Source: Gymnothorax reevesii
Lineage: Eukaryota > Chordata > Actinopteri > Anguilliformes > Muraenidae
Reading direction: 5' to 3'
Length of the DNA stretch: 64,000 bases
Assembly (NCBI GenBank): GCA_029721435.1
Contig: CM056586.1
Span: 70,271,679-70,335,678, forward strand
Below are positions 35,321 to 46,879 of this stretch, piece by piece. A program made the position numbers and the translations under genes. Below the pieces are notes generated by a model. That model made no database searches. It was not told the DNA's origin and saw only the letters and a list, made by a program, of their open reading frames with translations. Within the stretch, counting starts at the first letter, position 1; each line of letters starts with the position of its first letter.

Positions 35321-36391
35321 GATTAAAACTGAAGAGAATAGTGCATCAGAAAAACCGCTGATGGTGCTAAATTGGCATTCACGAGTATAACTGAGCGTGT
35401 TATTGAGCCGGAAATCCAGTTAAAAGGTTTAATTATGCACAGCTTCGATAAATAGACTGATAATAAAGATATTGCATTTTGTGAATATTGAATTTTGTAG
35501 TATGAAACCAGAGCCTCCTCATAGATATCTCATTCTTTATTGTTACTACAATACTAGCCACAAGATGGCAATGTTTTCTCAAATAAAACTGTTCTTGTTC
35601 CTTTTTGAAAGCGAACTCAGGCTGCCCAAATAGATAATGAAAAATCATGATGATGAAAGTAATGGTGGATTAACAGAACCCAGTGTTAAAATAGCCATTA
35701 TTTCTCTATATTGGGAGCTGATTTTGGTTTAAATTTAGATGTGTTATGAAGAAAATTTATTAGCGTTCACATCGACTATGCCATGGCCTAAAATGTGTAT
35801 TGATCTATATTTATTTAAAACAGTTTACTGCCATAAAATACTTTATCGCAATGACAATAATGCTACACACAATTTTGAGAGTAAAACCAGAGTGAAACGA
35901 TTTTTTGAACCAGTTATGACCCTCGAAGGGGCTTCGCCGTAAACTACTCATGAGACTAAATTTGGTCAGTATTGCTTATTGACCTGACACATCAGTATGA
36001 AACTTGGGGATAATTTACAAATGGAAATATTGAAAAACAAAACTGCAGCATTTAAAGAGAACTGTCCATACAAGATTTATGGAGTCAGGTTTTTTTTTTT
36101 TTTTTTTTGCCTTAAATGGAGAGAATCAGACATGACACTGCTGGAGAGGAGCTGAGATGAAGGGCCTCAGTCAAGGGCCCACGGGCAGCCAGCGGAAGAA
36201 AAGAGGGGGGCACAGAGGAGCCCTTGAAAAGAGTGATTGGTCTTGATTTCCTGTCAATCATTTATTTAAATTAACATTACATGAACTCCGAAAACACTCA
36301 GCACTATCAGGTGTAGCCACTTCTTGACGAGGACAGAACAAATAAGTAGCAAAGCCTTGACCTGTTCTCAATCATTTTCCTTGATTAACTA

Positions 36392-38310
36392 CAGCCCCAA
36401 TTCCAAAATAGTTGGGGCGAAGTGTAAATTATGAAGAAACTCAAACTGCAATGACTTTCAGATCACATGACCCAATCTGTTATTCACAATAGAACATAGA
36501 TAACATTTCAAATGTTGAAACTGAACTGAGACATTTACATTTTTATCCACAAAATGAGCTCAAATCAAATTTTCTGGCAGCAACAGGTCTCAAAAAAGTT
36601 GGGATATTGGCAAAAAATGTCTGAAAAAGCAATGAATATATAAGAGAATCAGCTGATAGAACATTATGCAAGTATTTAATTAATTGGCATCAGGTGTGTG
36701 ACATGATTGGCTATAAAAGGGATGTCTTGGAGAGGCTGAGTCTCTCAGAAGTAAAGATGGCCAGAGGCTCTCAAACCTGTGAAGACTTGTGTAAAAAAGA
36801 TGTGGAGTATTTTAAAAACAATGTTCCTCAATGTAAAAATGAAAAAGTTTTGAAGGTCTCATTGACAGTGCATAACATCATCAAAAGATTCAGAGAAACT
36901 GGAAAAATCTCTGAGCGTAAGGGACAAAGTCGAAAACCTTTACTGGATGCCCATGATCTTTGGGCCCTCAGACGCCACTGCATCACTCACCGGCATGATT
37001 CTGTTATTGACATTACTAAATGGGCCCAGGAATACTTCAAGAAACGACTGTCTGTAAGCACAGTCTGCCATGCCATCCACAGATGCCACCTAAATCTCTA
37101 TCAGGCAAAAAGGAAGCCATTCTTGAGCATGATCCAGAAGTGCCGCCGCGTTCTGTGGGCCTTGGCTCATTAAAATGGACTGTAGTGGCAAAGTTTCCTG
37201 TGGTCAGACGAGTCCGAATTGGACATTCTTGTTAGAAATCATGGGTGTCGTATCCTCTGGGCTAAAGAGGAGAAAGACCACCCCTCCTGTTGTCAGCGCT
37301 CAGTTCAAAATCCAGCATCTCTGATGGTATGGGGATGCATTAGTGCATATGGTGTGGGACACTTGCATGTTTTGAAAAGCACCATGAATGCTGAAAGGTA
37401 TATAAAGGTTTTAAACCAACATATTATGCTCCCCTCCACATGACATATATTCCAGGGAAGGCATTGCGTATTTTAGCAGGACAATGCAAAACCACATATT
37501 GCTGCGATTACAACAGCATGGCTTCGTAGTACAAGAGCCCGTGTGTTGAACTGGCCTGCCTGCAGTCCTTTCACTGATTGAGAACATTTGGCGCATAATT
37601 AAACGAGAAGTCCATCAAAGGAGACCCAAAACTCTCCAGCAGCTGGACGCCTGTATTAAACAAGAGTGGGATCTAATTCAAATGGCTAAACTCAAGAAAC
37701 TTGTCTCCTCAATGCCCAGACACCTCCACTCTGTGTTAAAAAGAAGAGGGGATGCTACACAAATAGACAAGGGACGGCCTTGTGTATTTCAGCAGGACAA
37801 TGCAAAACCAAATTCTGCAGCTATTACAACAGCATGGCTTCGTAGTGGAAGAGTCCGTGTGCTGAACTGGCCTGCCTGCAGTCCTGATCTTTCACCGATT
37901 GAGAACAATTGGCGCATAATTAAACAAAAAGTCCGTCAAAGGAGACCCAAAACTCACCAGCAGCTGGAAGCCTGTATTAAACAAGAGTGGGATCAAATTC
38001 CAATGGCTGAACTGAAGAAACTTGTCTCCTCAATGCCCACACGCCTCCACTCTGCGTTAAAAAGAAGAGTAGATGCTACACAACAGTAAACAGGCCCCTC
38101 TCCCAACTTTTTTTGAGACCTGTAGCAGCCATCAAATTTGACATGAGCTCATTTTGTGGATAAAATTGTAAAATTTCTCAGTTTCAACATTTCCTATGTT
38201 ACCTCTGTTCTTTTGTGAATAAAATGCTGGCTGGTGTGATTTGAAAGTCATTGCATTTTGATTTTATTCACAATTTACACTTTGTCCCAACTATTTCAGA
38301 ATTGAGGTTG
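36392..38310 (+). mobile_element. Tc1-like transposon with duplicated 3' module
   Basis: A 1919-bp element flanked by TA (36390-36391, 38311-38312). The ends CAGCCCCAATTCCAAAATAG and CAACCTCAATTCTGAAATAG (minus-strand reading of the right end) belong to inverted repeats of about 200 bp. Inside is a decayed plus-strand transposase whose last 315 bp are present twice in tandem. It lies in the chn1-atf2 intergenic/3' region. Confidence 0.94.
36757..38089 (+). pseudogene. Tc1 transposase relic with tandem catalytic module
   Basis: Starts MARGSQTCEDLCKKDV. The helix-turn-helix region is readable to about 37172, where the frame is lost near VLWALAH. The reading resumes with [10 protein letters not shown] (first Asp, 37207-37209) and runs to about 37443. 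Module 1 (37468-37782) has a stop in place of a Gln before QDNAK and a deletion in the SPDLSP motif. Module 2 (37783-38089) reads cleanly with VFQQDNAKP (second Asp) and SPDLSPIENNW (Glu), ending DATQQ and a stop. Two catalytic C-terminal segments in tandem are unusual. Confidence 0.92.
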
Positions 38311-38536
38311 TAGTTCTCCAATGATTAGAACAAGACACCGGTAGTTTAACCCTCGTCCAACCAGGGGTTTTTCTACTACAACCCGACCAAGGGATTATTT
38401 TGAAATTAAGCGATAAACATCCTCTTGTTTGGTATCAGTGTTACATCAAAATGTTACACACCTGCATAAAAGGTTTATCTATGAATTTTGAGAACAACTT
38501 TATGAACATTTCTATGAACTTGCATAAAATATATAA

Positions 38537-39700
38537 TCAAAATTTGATAGGGATCATAGGAATTGTTTTGTGAAATGACATGCAAATTTGGCAACTACCA
38601 CTGATGAACAATATATTGGATAAATGACATGCAGTCAGACACAAAGCACATTTGCAAGTGCATTTAATGACATTAAATGAGTGTGCAGCGCAGCCTCACA
38701 CTTCTGGCTTTCACAAACATTTCATGGTTTCACCTCTGACATGTAAAGTGAAAACAGACAGTGTTCGTCTGATGTTTCATTACCACAGTTAATGTCAATA
38801 ACGGTTATGGCCTCCCCGAGCTCGAATGTCGGCTTGACAACGTCGGGTCACACTGTCAATCAGAACCCGGATGCTTGCAATTGGAATGTTGTTCCATTCT
38901 TCAACAAGGGCATTTCCGAGCTCTTCTAGAGTTGTGGATTGTGCCCTACGACGGGAAGTGGCGACCTGCAGCATGTTCCACACATGCTTGATAGGGTTTA
39001 GGTCCGGCGAATGCGCGGGCCAGTCCATGAGGACAATTGTCTCCTGCTCTAGGAATTGATTCACCACCCTAGCACGATGGTGACGGGCGTTATCATCCAT
39101 CAAGATGAAATCAGGGCCAACAGCACCAGCGTATGGTCTTACGTACACATTGAGGATCTCATCCCTGTACCGTACCCCTGTCATCGTCCCTCTCCCCATG
39201 ACATGCAGGTCCGTTCTGCCATTCCTGCTTATTCCTCCCCAGACCATAATTGATCCGCCACCATAACGGTCTTGTTCATTGATGTAGGCATCATTAAATC
39301 ACAACTCTGTTCACAACGCTTTGGCTGACGTTGAGTGCATTAGCAACGTGACATTGTGAGAAGCCAGTCAAGCATTTTGATGCATCTTCCCAATTGCTCT
39401 GAAGTCAATCAATGTCTAAGACGTTGAGGAGACATTGTTATTGTTAAATGTAATGCAAAAAATTTGTGAACTTCCAAATTTTCACCAATAAGCAACACAC
39501 ACGTCTGAGTTGAAATGGTGAAGTGTTAGTCAAAGCCAAAATGTGAGGCTGCACGCTCATTTAATGTCATGAAATGCACGTGCAAATGTGTTTTGTGTCT
39601 GACTGCACGTCATTTATCCAATATATTGTTCATCAGTGGCAGTTACCAAATCAGAATGTCATTTCACAAAAAAATTCCTATGATCCCTATCAAATTTTGA
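38537..39700 (-). mobile_element. Tc1-like element with long inverted repeats, nested
   Basis: Inverted repeats of about 190 bp (starting TCAAAATTTGATAGGGATCA on the left and in inverted form ending at 39700) flank a transposase fragment. The N-terminal half of the transposase is replaced by unrecognisable sequence. No clean TA duplication is visible, so the boundaries are good to only a few bases. It is nested within the TTAA element 38350-40207. Confidence 0.85.
38795..39247 (-). pseudogene. Tc1 transposase fragment, catalytic Glu replaced by Lys
   Basis: Starts MVWGGISRNGRTDL and contains PDFILMDDNARHHRARVV (second catalytic Asp) and DWPAHSPDLNPIKHVWNML. In related elements the last motif is PIEHVW, so the catalytic Glu is Lys here. 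It ends RARGGHNRY. About 150 codons remain of roughly 340. Confidence 0.9.
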
Positions 39701-40211
39701 GTAGTATATATAGTAGGCCTATAGCACAGTATAAAAATAGTATACAGTACAGTAAACAGTCAAACACATCAGTAAAAGTATGTTGATCCTGCACTTCTAA
39801 TATTATTAGGTGAAGATCACTTCAAGGTCACTGGTCACTGCTGGTCATTGTAATTCCATGATTTACTAATACAAGGACCAGCTACATCAATAAATCAATA
39901 AGGATGGCAATCAGTGTGGTCTACAAAGTTCACTGAGCATGAATAATAATAATAGCATAATATTTGCAACTAATTTGTAAGCATATTTTGCATCAAAAAC
40001 AGTCAAAAATTGCTGCTGGAGACAAACATCGCCCCCAACCCCTCGACTTTGACGGCCTACCCTACCCCCGGGGGGTGAGGTACCCTCATCGTTTTTTCAT
40101 GAAAATGAGCGCAAAGGATGAATAAACAATTACCTAGAAGCATTAGATCATATCTGTTAATGTTTTTGTGTGACAGGAAAAATCCCCCCCCCTTGGTTGG
40201 ATGAGGGTTAA

Positions 40212-41313
40212 TCGCAGAAAAAGCAGCGCACAGCTCCAAGAGCACAATCATATGCAAGGGTGCGCCGCCCTAGAGACTGCGCAAAGAAAATGTACACCGG
40301 CACTCACTCAAAAATATCTTTACATTTAACGCGGGCAGTAGGACGGTCGCGTTTCTCTTATAAGCCATCATCAGAGTCACCGACAGTTTAATACAGCTTC
40401 CCCCTCATTCCGTTGTAACAGCGAGTAAATAGAAAATATTCAGAAAAAAGGTGATATATTGTCTCAACAAAAAGAAAGATAAACTATGTTGTACAATGTT
40501 AACCTCCTTGTTTACACTTTGCACATCCTGCACGATTAAACCTTCGCTTCAGGTTTAATTACAACAAAGGAAACAAAGATTGGCAACAACGACAAACATC
40601 CTCACCTAAATAACGTGGAGTGAAATGCAATTTGGCATTGAAATGATGTCTTTTATTTCTCATGGAACCTTAACAGGGAAAACTTGCAGCATTTAAATGA
40701 ATGATTGATCGCAGGTCGAGGCCAACCATTAGTTTCAAGGTGATGTTCTGTGCCGCTTCAATTCACTGCTCAACAGTCGCCACTGACCGGCAGACCTCTA
40801 GCCAATTTTATCTGTCCAGATGTAGGTCAGAACAGTCTGTATTGTTGATTAAAATATCCACCACCAAGGTTCTGGACTGTTGAGATGTTCCATTGAAATT
40901 GAATACAGCTCATTACTGTGTTTTCAAACAGTCAAATTAAAGACATCAGTCCACCTCCTACCTAAACTGCTTCTTTCTCATCAGCGTCACAGGGGAACTC
41001 AAACCGTATTGGGTAAAAGCAGGAAAACATCGTGGACGGCCTCCAATCCACTGCAGGGCCTCTACTCCTGCAGGCTCTCTGAAAACATTATGATGCCAGT
41101 TGAAATGTTTCTTAATGACAGACCTACTCATGGAAAACAAAGACAAACTGATTTAGCCGGATACAATCTTGGCCGTTCCCCTGAGCACAGCTGGGAAGCA
41201 GGTGTTATCCATGTACTTCTGTTTTTAAGTAATTACGTGAACAGAAATACCTGCTCTGAGTACAAGGGTTGAGTTATTTTGTCACTCCTACAATTCAGAG
41301 GCAGGTTGATTAA
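40212..41313. other. intergenic or atf2 3' region; nothing recognised
   Basis: No repeat termini. A 130-codon plus-strand frame at 40880-41272 has no recognisable domain and is probably chance. Confidence 0.35.
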
Positions 41314-41414
41314 CTCTTAGAGCGCCAAAATAAATTTTCAAAAAAATATAAATAATATTAAAAAAATATTAAATAATATAAATTATCATGTGCTGTTGAA
41401 AACCTATCATGTGC
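41314..41414. mobile_element. TTAA MITE, truncated copy
   Basis: After TTAA, CTCTTAGAGCGCCAAAATAA leads into the other arm type (aaattttcaaaaaaatataa, expanded by AT repeats) and stops after gaaaacctatcatgtg. Confidence 0.75.
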
Positions 41415-41448
41415 GCCTTGCGTGACCCTGAAGCTCAGGAGATCAGCT

Positions 41449-41528
41449 TCAGGAATGGGCGGAGCCCTGCTCCTCTGGAGGTGAGTGGGTGGAGTTGGAG
41501 GAGGAGCCGACCCTGCGGGAGGTGGTGA
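41449..41528 (-). CDS. possible atf2 terminal exon (weak)
   Basis: After an acceptor-like gttttgcag, 80 bp read in the phase left open by the exon at 49895-49998 (G|TC) give VTTSRRVGSSSNSTHSPPEE and then QGSAHS before a TGA. The tail is Ser/Thr-rich like the ATF2 C-terminus, but I see no clear residue match to the well-conserved vertebrate end, and the DNA is GC-rich and could be repeat. It is listed only because strand, phase and position fit. Confidence 0.15.
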
Positions 41529-41884
41529 CTGCAAAACTTAACCATGAACTAATCACACTTCTCTCTTCACTTTCGTCATTGCATTGAATAGGCTTGTGCA
41601 GTGGCAGAAATTCATTCCAAAATTTGTACACCCTGCCACGAATGGTCCTCATGTTGCATGTGACCCTGTTTTCCAAAGCAGGGTCACAGAATGAGCTGCT
41701 CTGTCCCTCATCTGGCACAAGGATTAAAGCAAAGCGCTGATCCGGGTCTCACTCACTGTTATTAAGCAGCTGACTCAGTGATCCTTCCTCACGAAGTACA
41801 TCCCCAGGTTTTGAGCTGAAGAATCGCTTCCTATGTGTGGGTAACTGAACATCAGGAGCAGGGGTGCCAAACTGGTCTGTAAAA

Positions 41885-42022
41885 GGGCGAAGGGGCTGCA
41901 GGTTTTCCTTCCAGCCAAGCAGAAGCAGACCTGGTACAACTCATTTAATCAACTGATCTTAGCCTGCACAGTTGATCGGTGCACTTCTGCTCGGCTGGAA
42001 TGAAAACCTGCAGCCCCTCAGC
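41885..42022. repeat. hairpin repeat
   Basis: Inverted arms of about 35 bp (aggggctgcaggttttcctt … agcagaag and cttctgctcggctggaatga … gcagcccct) around a loop of about 60 nt. It resembles a short, widespread fish hairpin MITE. No target duplication was identified. Confidence 0.75.
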
Positions 42023-42121
42023 CGTTCAACGGATCAATGTGAGACCCTAGATCGAGAGTCACTGCCAGAGACAACACGAAGCAGAGAAAAGTGGGGAGCA
42101 TTGCACCAACTGAAGCATTCT

Positions 42122-42221
42122 TGTGTGACCCCAGTGCCAGTCACGTGCCCTCCTACTGACCCCTGCATCCCTGTGTGACCTCAGTGCCAGTCATGTGACC
42201 TCCAGCTGACCCCTGCCTGGT
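42122..42221. repeat. tandem duplication, 50-bp unit x2
   Basis: tgtgtgaccccagtgccagt starts at 42122 and tgtgtgacctcagtgccagt at 42172. Both run through tgacccctgc with a few substitutions. Confidence 0.85.
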
Positions 42222-42246
42222 CAGGCCTTCACCACAGACTCTACAC

Positions 42247-42292
42247 TGCATTAGCATGTTAGCTGGCTCTGCATTAGCACGTTAGCTGGCTC
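42247..42292. repeat. tandem duplication, 23-bp unit x2
   Basis: tgcattagcatgttagctgg and tgcattagcacgttagctgg, each followed by ctc, differ at one base. Confidence 0.9.
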
Positions 42293-42321
42293 TGCAGGAT
42301 CCAAAAGAATCATCTTCTGTA

Positions 42322-43108
42322 CAGTATTGTGCTCAAGTTGTAGGCACATTTAACACAATTCTGTGAGGTAAAGATGCTTCCGAAATTCATTAAAGGTTTA
42401 TAAATACTGAAAAACGCACGTTTTACGTTCTATGAACTGTTAAAAGCTGACTCAATCAATATTTGGAGTGACTATCCTTTGCCTAAAAATTTAGAACACA
42501 GTCAAACAGTTTTGTAGTTATATGATTTTATTGGCTGTTTGGTTGTTCTAAGCGCACTGGAGATTACACCACAGTTCCTCTGCCGGCTCACTGGCGCCGA
42601 TCTCCCCCAGAATTCCCACACAGCCCTGGTGATGCGGAGGTCAGGGCTCCATCATGGTGTATTATTTGTATCAACTATATATAGAGAAATACAAAGCTCT
42701 TGTTCTTTCTTAATTAACATTTGATGCTTCAGGTGTGTTTTTTACCTACAGCATCACTAATATGGAAAACAAAAATCAAACATCAAATTTAAAAGAAAAA
42801 AATCGGTTACACTTTACTTGAAGGTACCGTCATAAGAGTGACATGACACTGTCATAGCTGTTACATGTGTCATGCAACACTTATGACAGTGTCATGTCAC
42901 TCTTATGACAAAGTTGTCATAATCAAGACAACCCAAACAATGTCAATTTGTCATCTCAAAGACCAAATGACACTTAATGACAATGTTTATGACATTGACA
43001 TAATATTTATGACACGTTCATGACTGTGTCACGTCACTCTTATGACGATACCTTCAAGTAAAGTGTTACCAAAAAATCTAGGGAGCCCAAGACTTTAGCA
43101 CAGTACTG
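42322..43108. mobile_element. internally deleted Tc1/mariner remnant
   Basis: TA-flanked (42320-42321, 43109-43110) with inverted ends CAGTATTGTGCTCAAGTTGT and, read inward from the right, CAGTACTGTGCTAAAGTCTT. The interior is short and without transposase. A hAT MITE (42805-43070) is inserted near its right end. Confidence 0.8.
42805..43070. mobile_element. hAT-type MITE with perfect 8-bp duplication
   Basis: A 266-bp element. The termini GGTTACACTTTACTTGAAGG and (inverted) GGTAACACTTTACTTGAAGG are flanked on both sides by AAAAAATC (42797-42804 and 43071-43078). An 8-bp target duplication is the hAT signature. The interior is rich in short inverted tgtcat/atgaca motifs, with no coding capacity. 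The intact duplication points to a late insertion. Confidence 0.93.
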
Positions 43109-43734
43109 TATTTAATGAGTGTAAGTGGACAAACTGCGGTGGGGTGCGTTCAGTATCAGTAACTCTGTGCTGCAGAGGGCTGAGTGATTGTTTACCAAGC
43201 TGTCATGTACACTGACACTCATAGGTTAACTCTGCCCTGCGTGAGTAATGGACATCTGACAAACTCTTGTTTAGTAAATAGTTTTATCTCCCTTCTCCCA
43301 TTATGTTTGGAGATTATACTACACAAGTACTTATGTTTTTGGAAGCACATTTTAAAACATGTTGACCATAACCATATCGTTTATAGAAGTTTACGCATGT
43401 GCTTGGAATAAACTGCGATCTGACAGATGGATCATCGTACAGCTGGATCATAACTTGATGAGATCTGTTAGAGCGCATTAGTGAAAGGCCTGAACAGCAC
43501 TGGGCACTGGATTTCAGTCCAATGTACCAACCCTCCCTGATGATGTAAGGAGGAAAAATTACACAAGGGATAGATAGGCTACCAGCAAAAATAAATATAA
43601 AAAAATTATTTTTTTAATATAAAATAAATTAAATGTGAGCTCAAATGTAACTGCAAGAGTCAGCATTCAGTGAAATGACCCCATTCGGCAAGGTTTACAG
43701 ACCTATGGAAAACAAACAAAGCTACTCTGTGATT

Positions 43735-44205
43735 TTAATGTGTGAGTGCATGTGTGAAAGAGTGCACACGTGTTTGTGAGTGCACGTGCATGTGCGAAAG
43801 AGTGTGCATGTGTGTGAGTGCAGGTGCATGTGTGAACGAGTGTGCATGTGTGTGAGTGCATGTGCATGTGTGAACGAGTGTGCATGTATGTGAGTGCATG
43901 TGCGAACGAGTGTGCATGTGTGTGAGTGTATGTGCATGTGTGAACGAGTGTGCATGTGTGTGAGTGCAGGTGCATGTGTGAACGAGTGCGCATGTATGTG
44001 AGTGTAATGCACGTGTGCATATGTGAGTGCATGTGCGTGTGAGCACGTGCGTATGCTCCTGTGAGTGCATGTGTGAAAGCGTGTGCATGTGTGTGAGTGA
44101 GCACATGTGCATCTGTGAGTGCATGCACGAGTCTGAGTGCATGTGTTGTGTGCATTTGCACATGTGAGCGCATGTGCATGTGTATCTGTGAGCGTGCACG
44201 CGTGT
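43735..44205. repeat. TG-rich minisatellite, 38-bp unit
   Basis: Tandem units of the form gtgcatgtgtgtgagtgcag + gtgcatgtgtgaacgagt, 38 bp, with 32-bp variants lacking catgtg. The array degrades towards 44200. The long His/Thr-rich frames on the minus strand are by-products of the repeat. Confidence 0.9.
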
Positions 44206-46879
44206 GCAAATATTCCTCACCACATTGGCGCTTTTAGTATCCTTGATTAAAGTTACAATGTCAATTTGAACCAACATCATAAGGCAACATTACACTCTTT
44301 GGCACGCTGTGGAGTTTCAGGATCGCTCATTGTGTTTCCATTTGTTTCTTGTTACCTTGCCAACTACTGCAGCGACAGATGATTACAGCACCTGATCTTA
44401 ATGATGCTCACACTGGAGAATATGCAAGACTTGGAGGCGAAATGCCACCAGCTGTTAGGCAGTTGCATTGAATTAATTGGATCCCGATGAAAAAAAAAAC
44501 ACTCTTTTTAACGCTCTGACTCATAAAGCAATACAGACCACCACAATAATTAATACCACTAATGATAAAAAGTCACTTGAAATGGCACTTGGTAATTAAT
44601 GATTGGGTTTGGTATTTGAGAATGTGCAATACGGAGTCTTTTTAGTGGGCTGCAATAAAATCTCATTTAAAAGGCCTTCTGTGTGCATTCTGACTGACTG
44701 GATTTTGACCAAATGATTTAGCGCAACGTATGTCTAAGTGCTGTAAATTATTCAGCCGTTTATCCTCGCATAAGGTCGGTCTACATGTAAATCAGACTGA
44801 TTTCCTTGTCCTGAATTCAAAAGCACATGATTACCCATTACATTAAGTGTTCGACAGGAGGATGGGAGCTCAGCTGATACACCATCATGCACAAGTTTTC
44901 AGGCTCCCAAGGCAGAGTTACACCTCTTTTTTTTCTTTATTAATTTCCCTGCCACTTTCCTGCACAAGCAGATGGAGGCACATGCATGCCAAGCAAAAGC
45001 ACGGCCCTGCTTGTTTGCAGGGCAGACCCAGTAATTCCCTCGCACCTGCCATGGCGAAATCTCTGCTGTATGATAAAGTGTGTTAACAGATAGGCTGCAA
45101 GAGCTTGGGGCCCCCGGGGGGCCCCTTTTTGCCCAGAACACTTCACAGGAGTTGAGGACCCCCATTTCTGGCCCCAAATCGAGAGATAGAGGCCATTCAA
45201 TTAGACCTCCCAATCAAAAGTCGACCTCATCCTTTGGCAAGAGGTGAGCAATTAGTCTTTTTATTCGAAAGAGTTCTTTAATCGGACACATTAATTTACA
45301 TGGATAGAGCTGCATGAGCACAGTATTTGAGAGATGGGAAAGCAAAGGGACTTAATGATCCACTTTTCATAAAGAGACGGTTTACAGGCGGCAGACAATC
45401 CAGCCCATCTTTTACAGAGGGCATAAAAACCCCACAAACAAAGTGAAGTATGGCCCAATTGGAACTCAAACACTTCCAAAAACAATCGAGCTGCTGTCAA
45501 ATGAGCTGTATCGGTGACAGCACGGTCTCGCTCAGACGCCATCAGTCCTAGGGCGTACGCGAGCCATGTCAGTCCTGCCGCTAACGACGGGCACATGTAA
45601 CGAACGGAGCCGCCCCGTAACCACCTCTCACCAGGGGGAGAGCCATGGGCTTGTCAGACACACCGCTATAATGGACTCATTTTGGAAGCCATCATTGTCA
45701 GTGCGAGTCATAGACAAACTTCCCGAAAGCCTTAAAGTCAACGTCGAGACGCCGTTATGAATCAACCAATCAGGGGCTGCCAGGTTGCGCACGTGAAGCT
45801 GAGCCGACAAAAATCAATATTGTAAATGCACCATGGAAATGAGTGGGGGGGGGTTCGAGGCGGGACACCGCGGCATTGAGGGAAAGTAAGAACTGCTTGT
45901 TCTTTTGAAAGTGCTTACATGCACTGTTTCCGCCTGGTAGCCGTTAAGTTTTACAGCGAGCACCTGAGGAACTGTAACTCGCAGGCCGTCCCAGCCCTCC
46001 CTCCCCCCTCTCTAACTTTCCGCCCCTCTCGCTCCACTGACAGGGGCAAATTGAAATGAAGTGGGTGCATATGGCAGAAACAATCCACAGATTTGCAAAT
46101 TGCACAACATCATTAAATCATAACGGCGAAAGATGTTGCACTGTACATTCCAGGTGCCCTCTGTCTGCGCGCGGAGGTTCAGTCGCTCGTGACATGTTTC
46201 CTCGCGGTAAGCCAGGAAAAACAGCAGATGTGATGAGGTCTGAAAATGACCCAAAAGCAGGCCTAACAAGTGTCAGCGCAACTAAGAGCTGGAAAACAGG
46301 AGAGAGCGCTGACAAGGGGTCGACACGCCAGCGCTGCCGGGGTTCGCAATGAGCTTTAACGTGCAATAAACCCGCCGTTGGAATTAATGTGGGGGTAAAA
46401 CGGAACATAAAAAATATTTCAAAGCATCTGCTTCTAGTGTCCAGCCCTGCACTTCTGCGTAAACAAACGCTCTTGCTCTTCCTCCGTCAGAACTCCCAGT
46501 ACAACATGTTCACACTGAACCAAAGATATGTCATTTTGTCATTAATTTACCTAACAGCTGAATGGCTGGTATAGAGACCAGCGACATCTACCTGTTCAGA
46601 TGTTTGCTCTACAGAGTAATATCAACGTTTGTCCGGTCAACTGTGTCAGTGACTCCTCTGCTCAAAATTCCACAGAAGACCAACAAAAGGTGGTGACACT
46701 ACTACATAATAGCCACAGAAATGCAACTTTAAAAACCACCACAGAATTAAATCAATCTGTATCTGAACTAATATCAACATACACTATACTGTCATGGTTT
46801 TTAGAGGCTGGCAAGCTTTCTTTCTTTCTCTCGTCCGGGATGATATCGTTTTGCCCACAATCAAATTCTTTGGCGAGCT
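44206..46879. other. repeat-poor block, candidate conserved non-coding DNA
   Basis: Over 2.5 kb without transposon ends. Homeodomain-type cores are frequent (gcaattagtctttttattcg, tgcaataaaatctcatttaa, gacacattaatttacatgg) and base composition is balanced. Could hold enhancers or part of the atf2 3' UTR. Inferred from texture only. Confidence 0.35.

Larger units (their letters stand above)
38350..40207. mobile_element. TTAA-flanked inverted-repeat element (piggyBac-like ends)
   Basis: The left end is TTAA-CCCTCGTCCAACCA (TTAA at 38346-38349). The right end, read inward, is TTAA-CCCTCATCCAACCA (TTAA at 40208-40211). A TTAA target with ends beginning CCC is the piggyBac signature. The internal sequence shows no readable transposase. 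A Tc1 element at 38537-39700 occupies most of it. The ends differ from the shorter MITE family in this window. Confidence 0.75.

Noticed and set aside
40880..41272. 130-codon plus-strand frame
   Set aside because: No recognisable domain, no splice context, and composition like the surrounding non-coding DNA.
43735..44205. CRISPR-like spaced repeats
   Set aside because: No unique spacers, units are contiguous, and the genome is vertebrate.
43703..44280. Long His/Thr-rich open frames of 96-181 codons
   Set aside because: They are translations of the TG-rich 38-bp minisatellite; all frames stay open because of the repeat.
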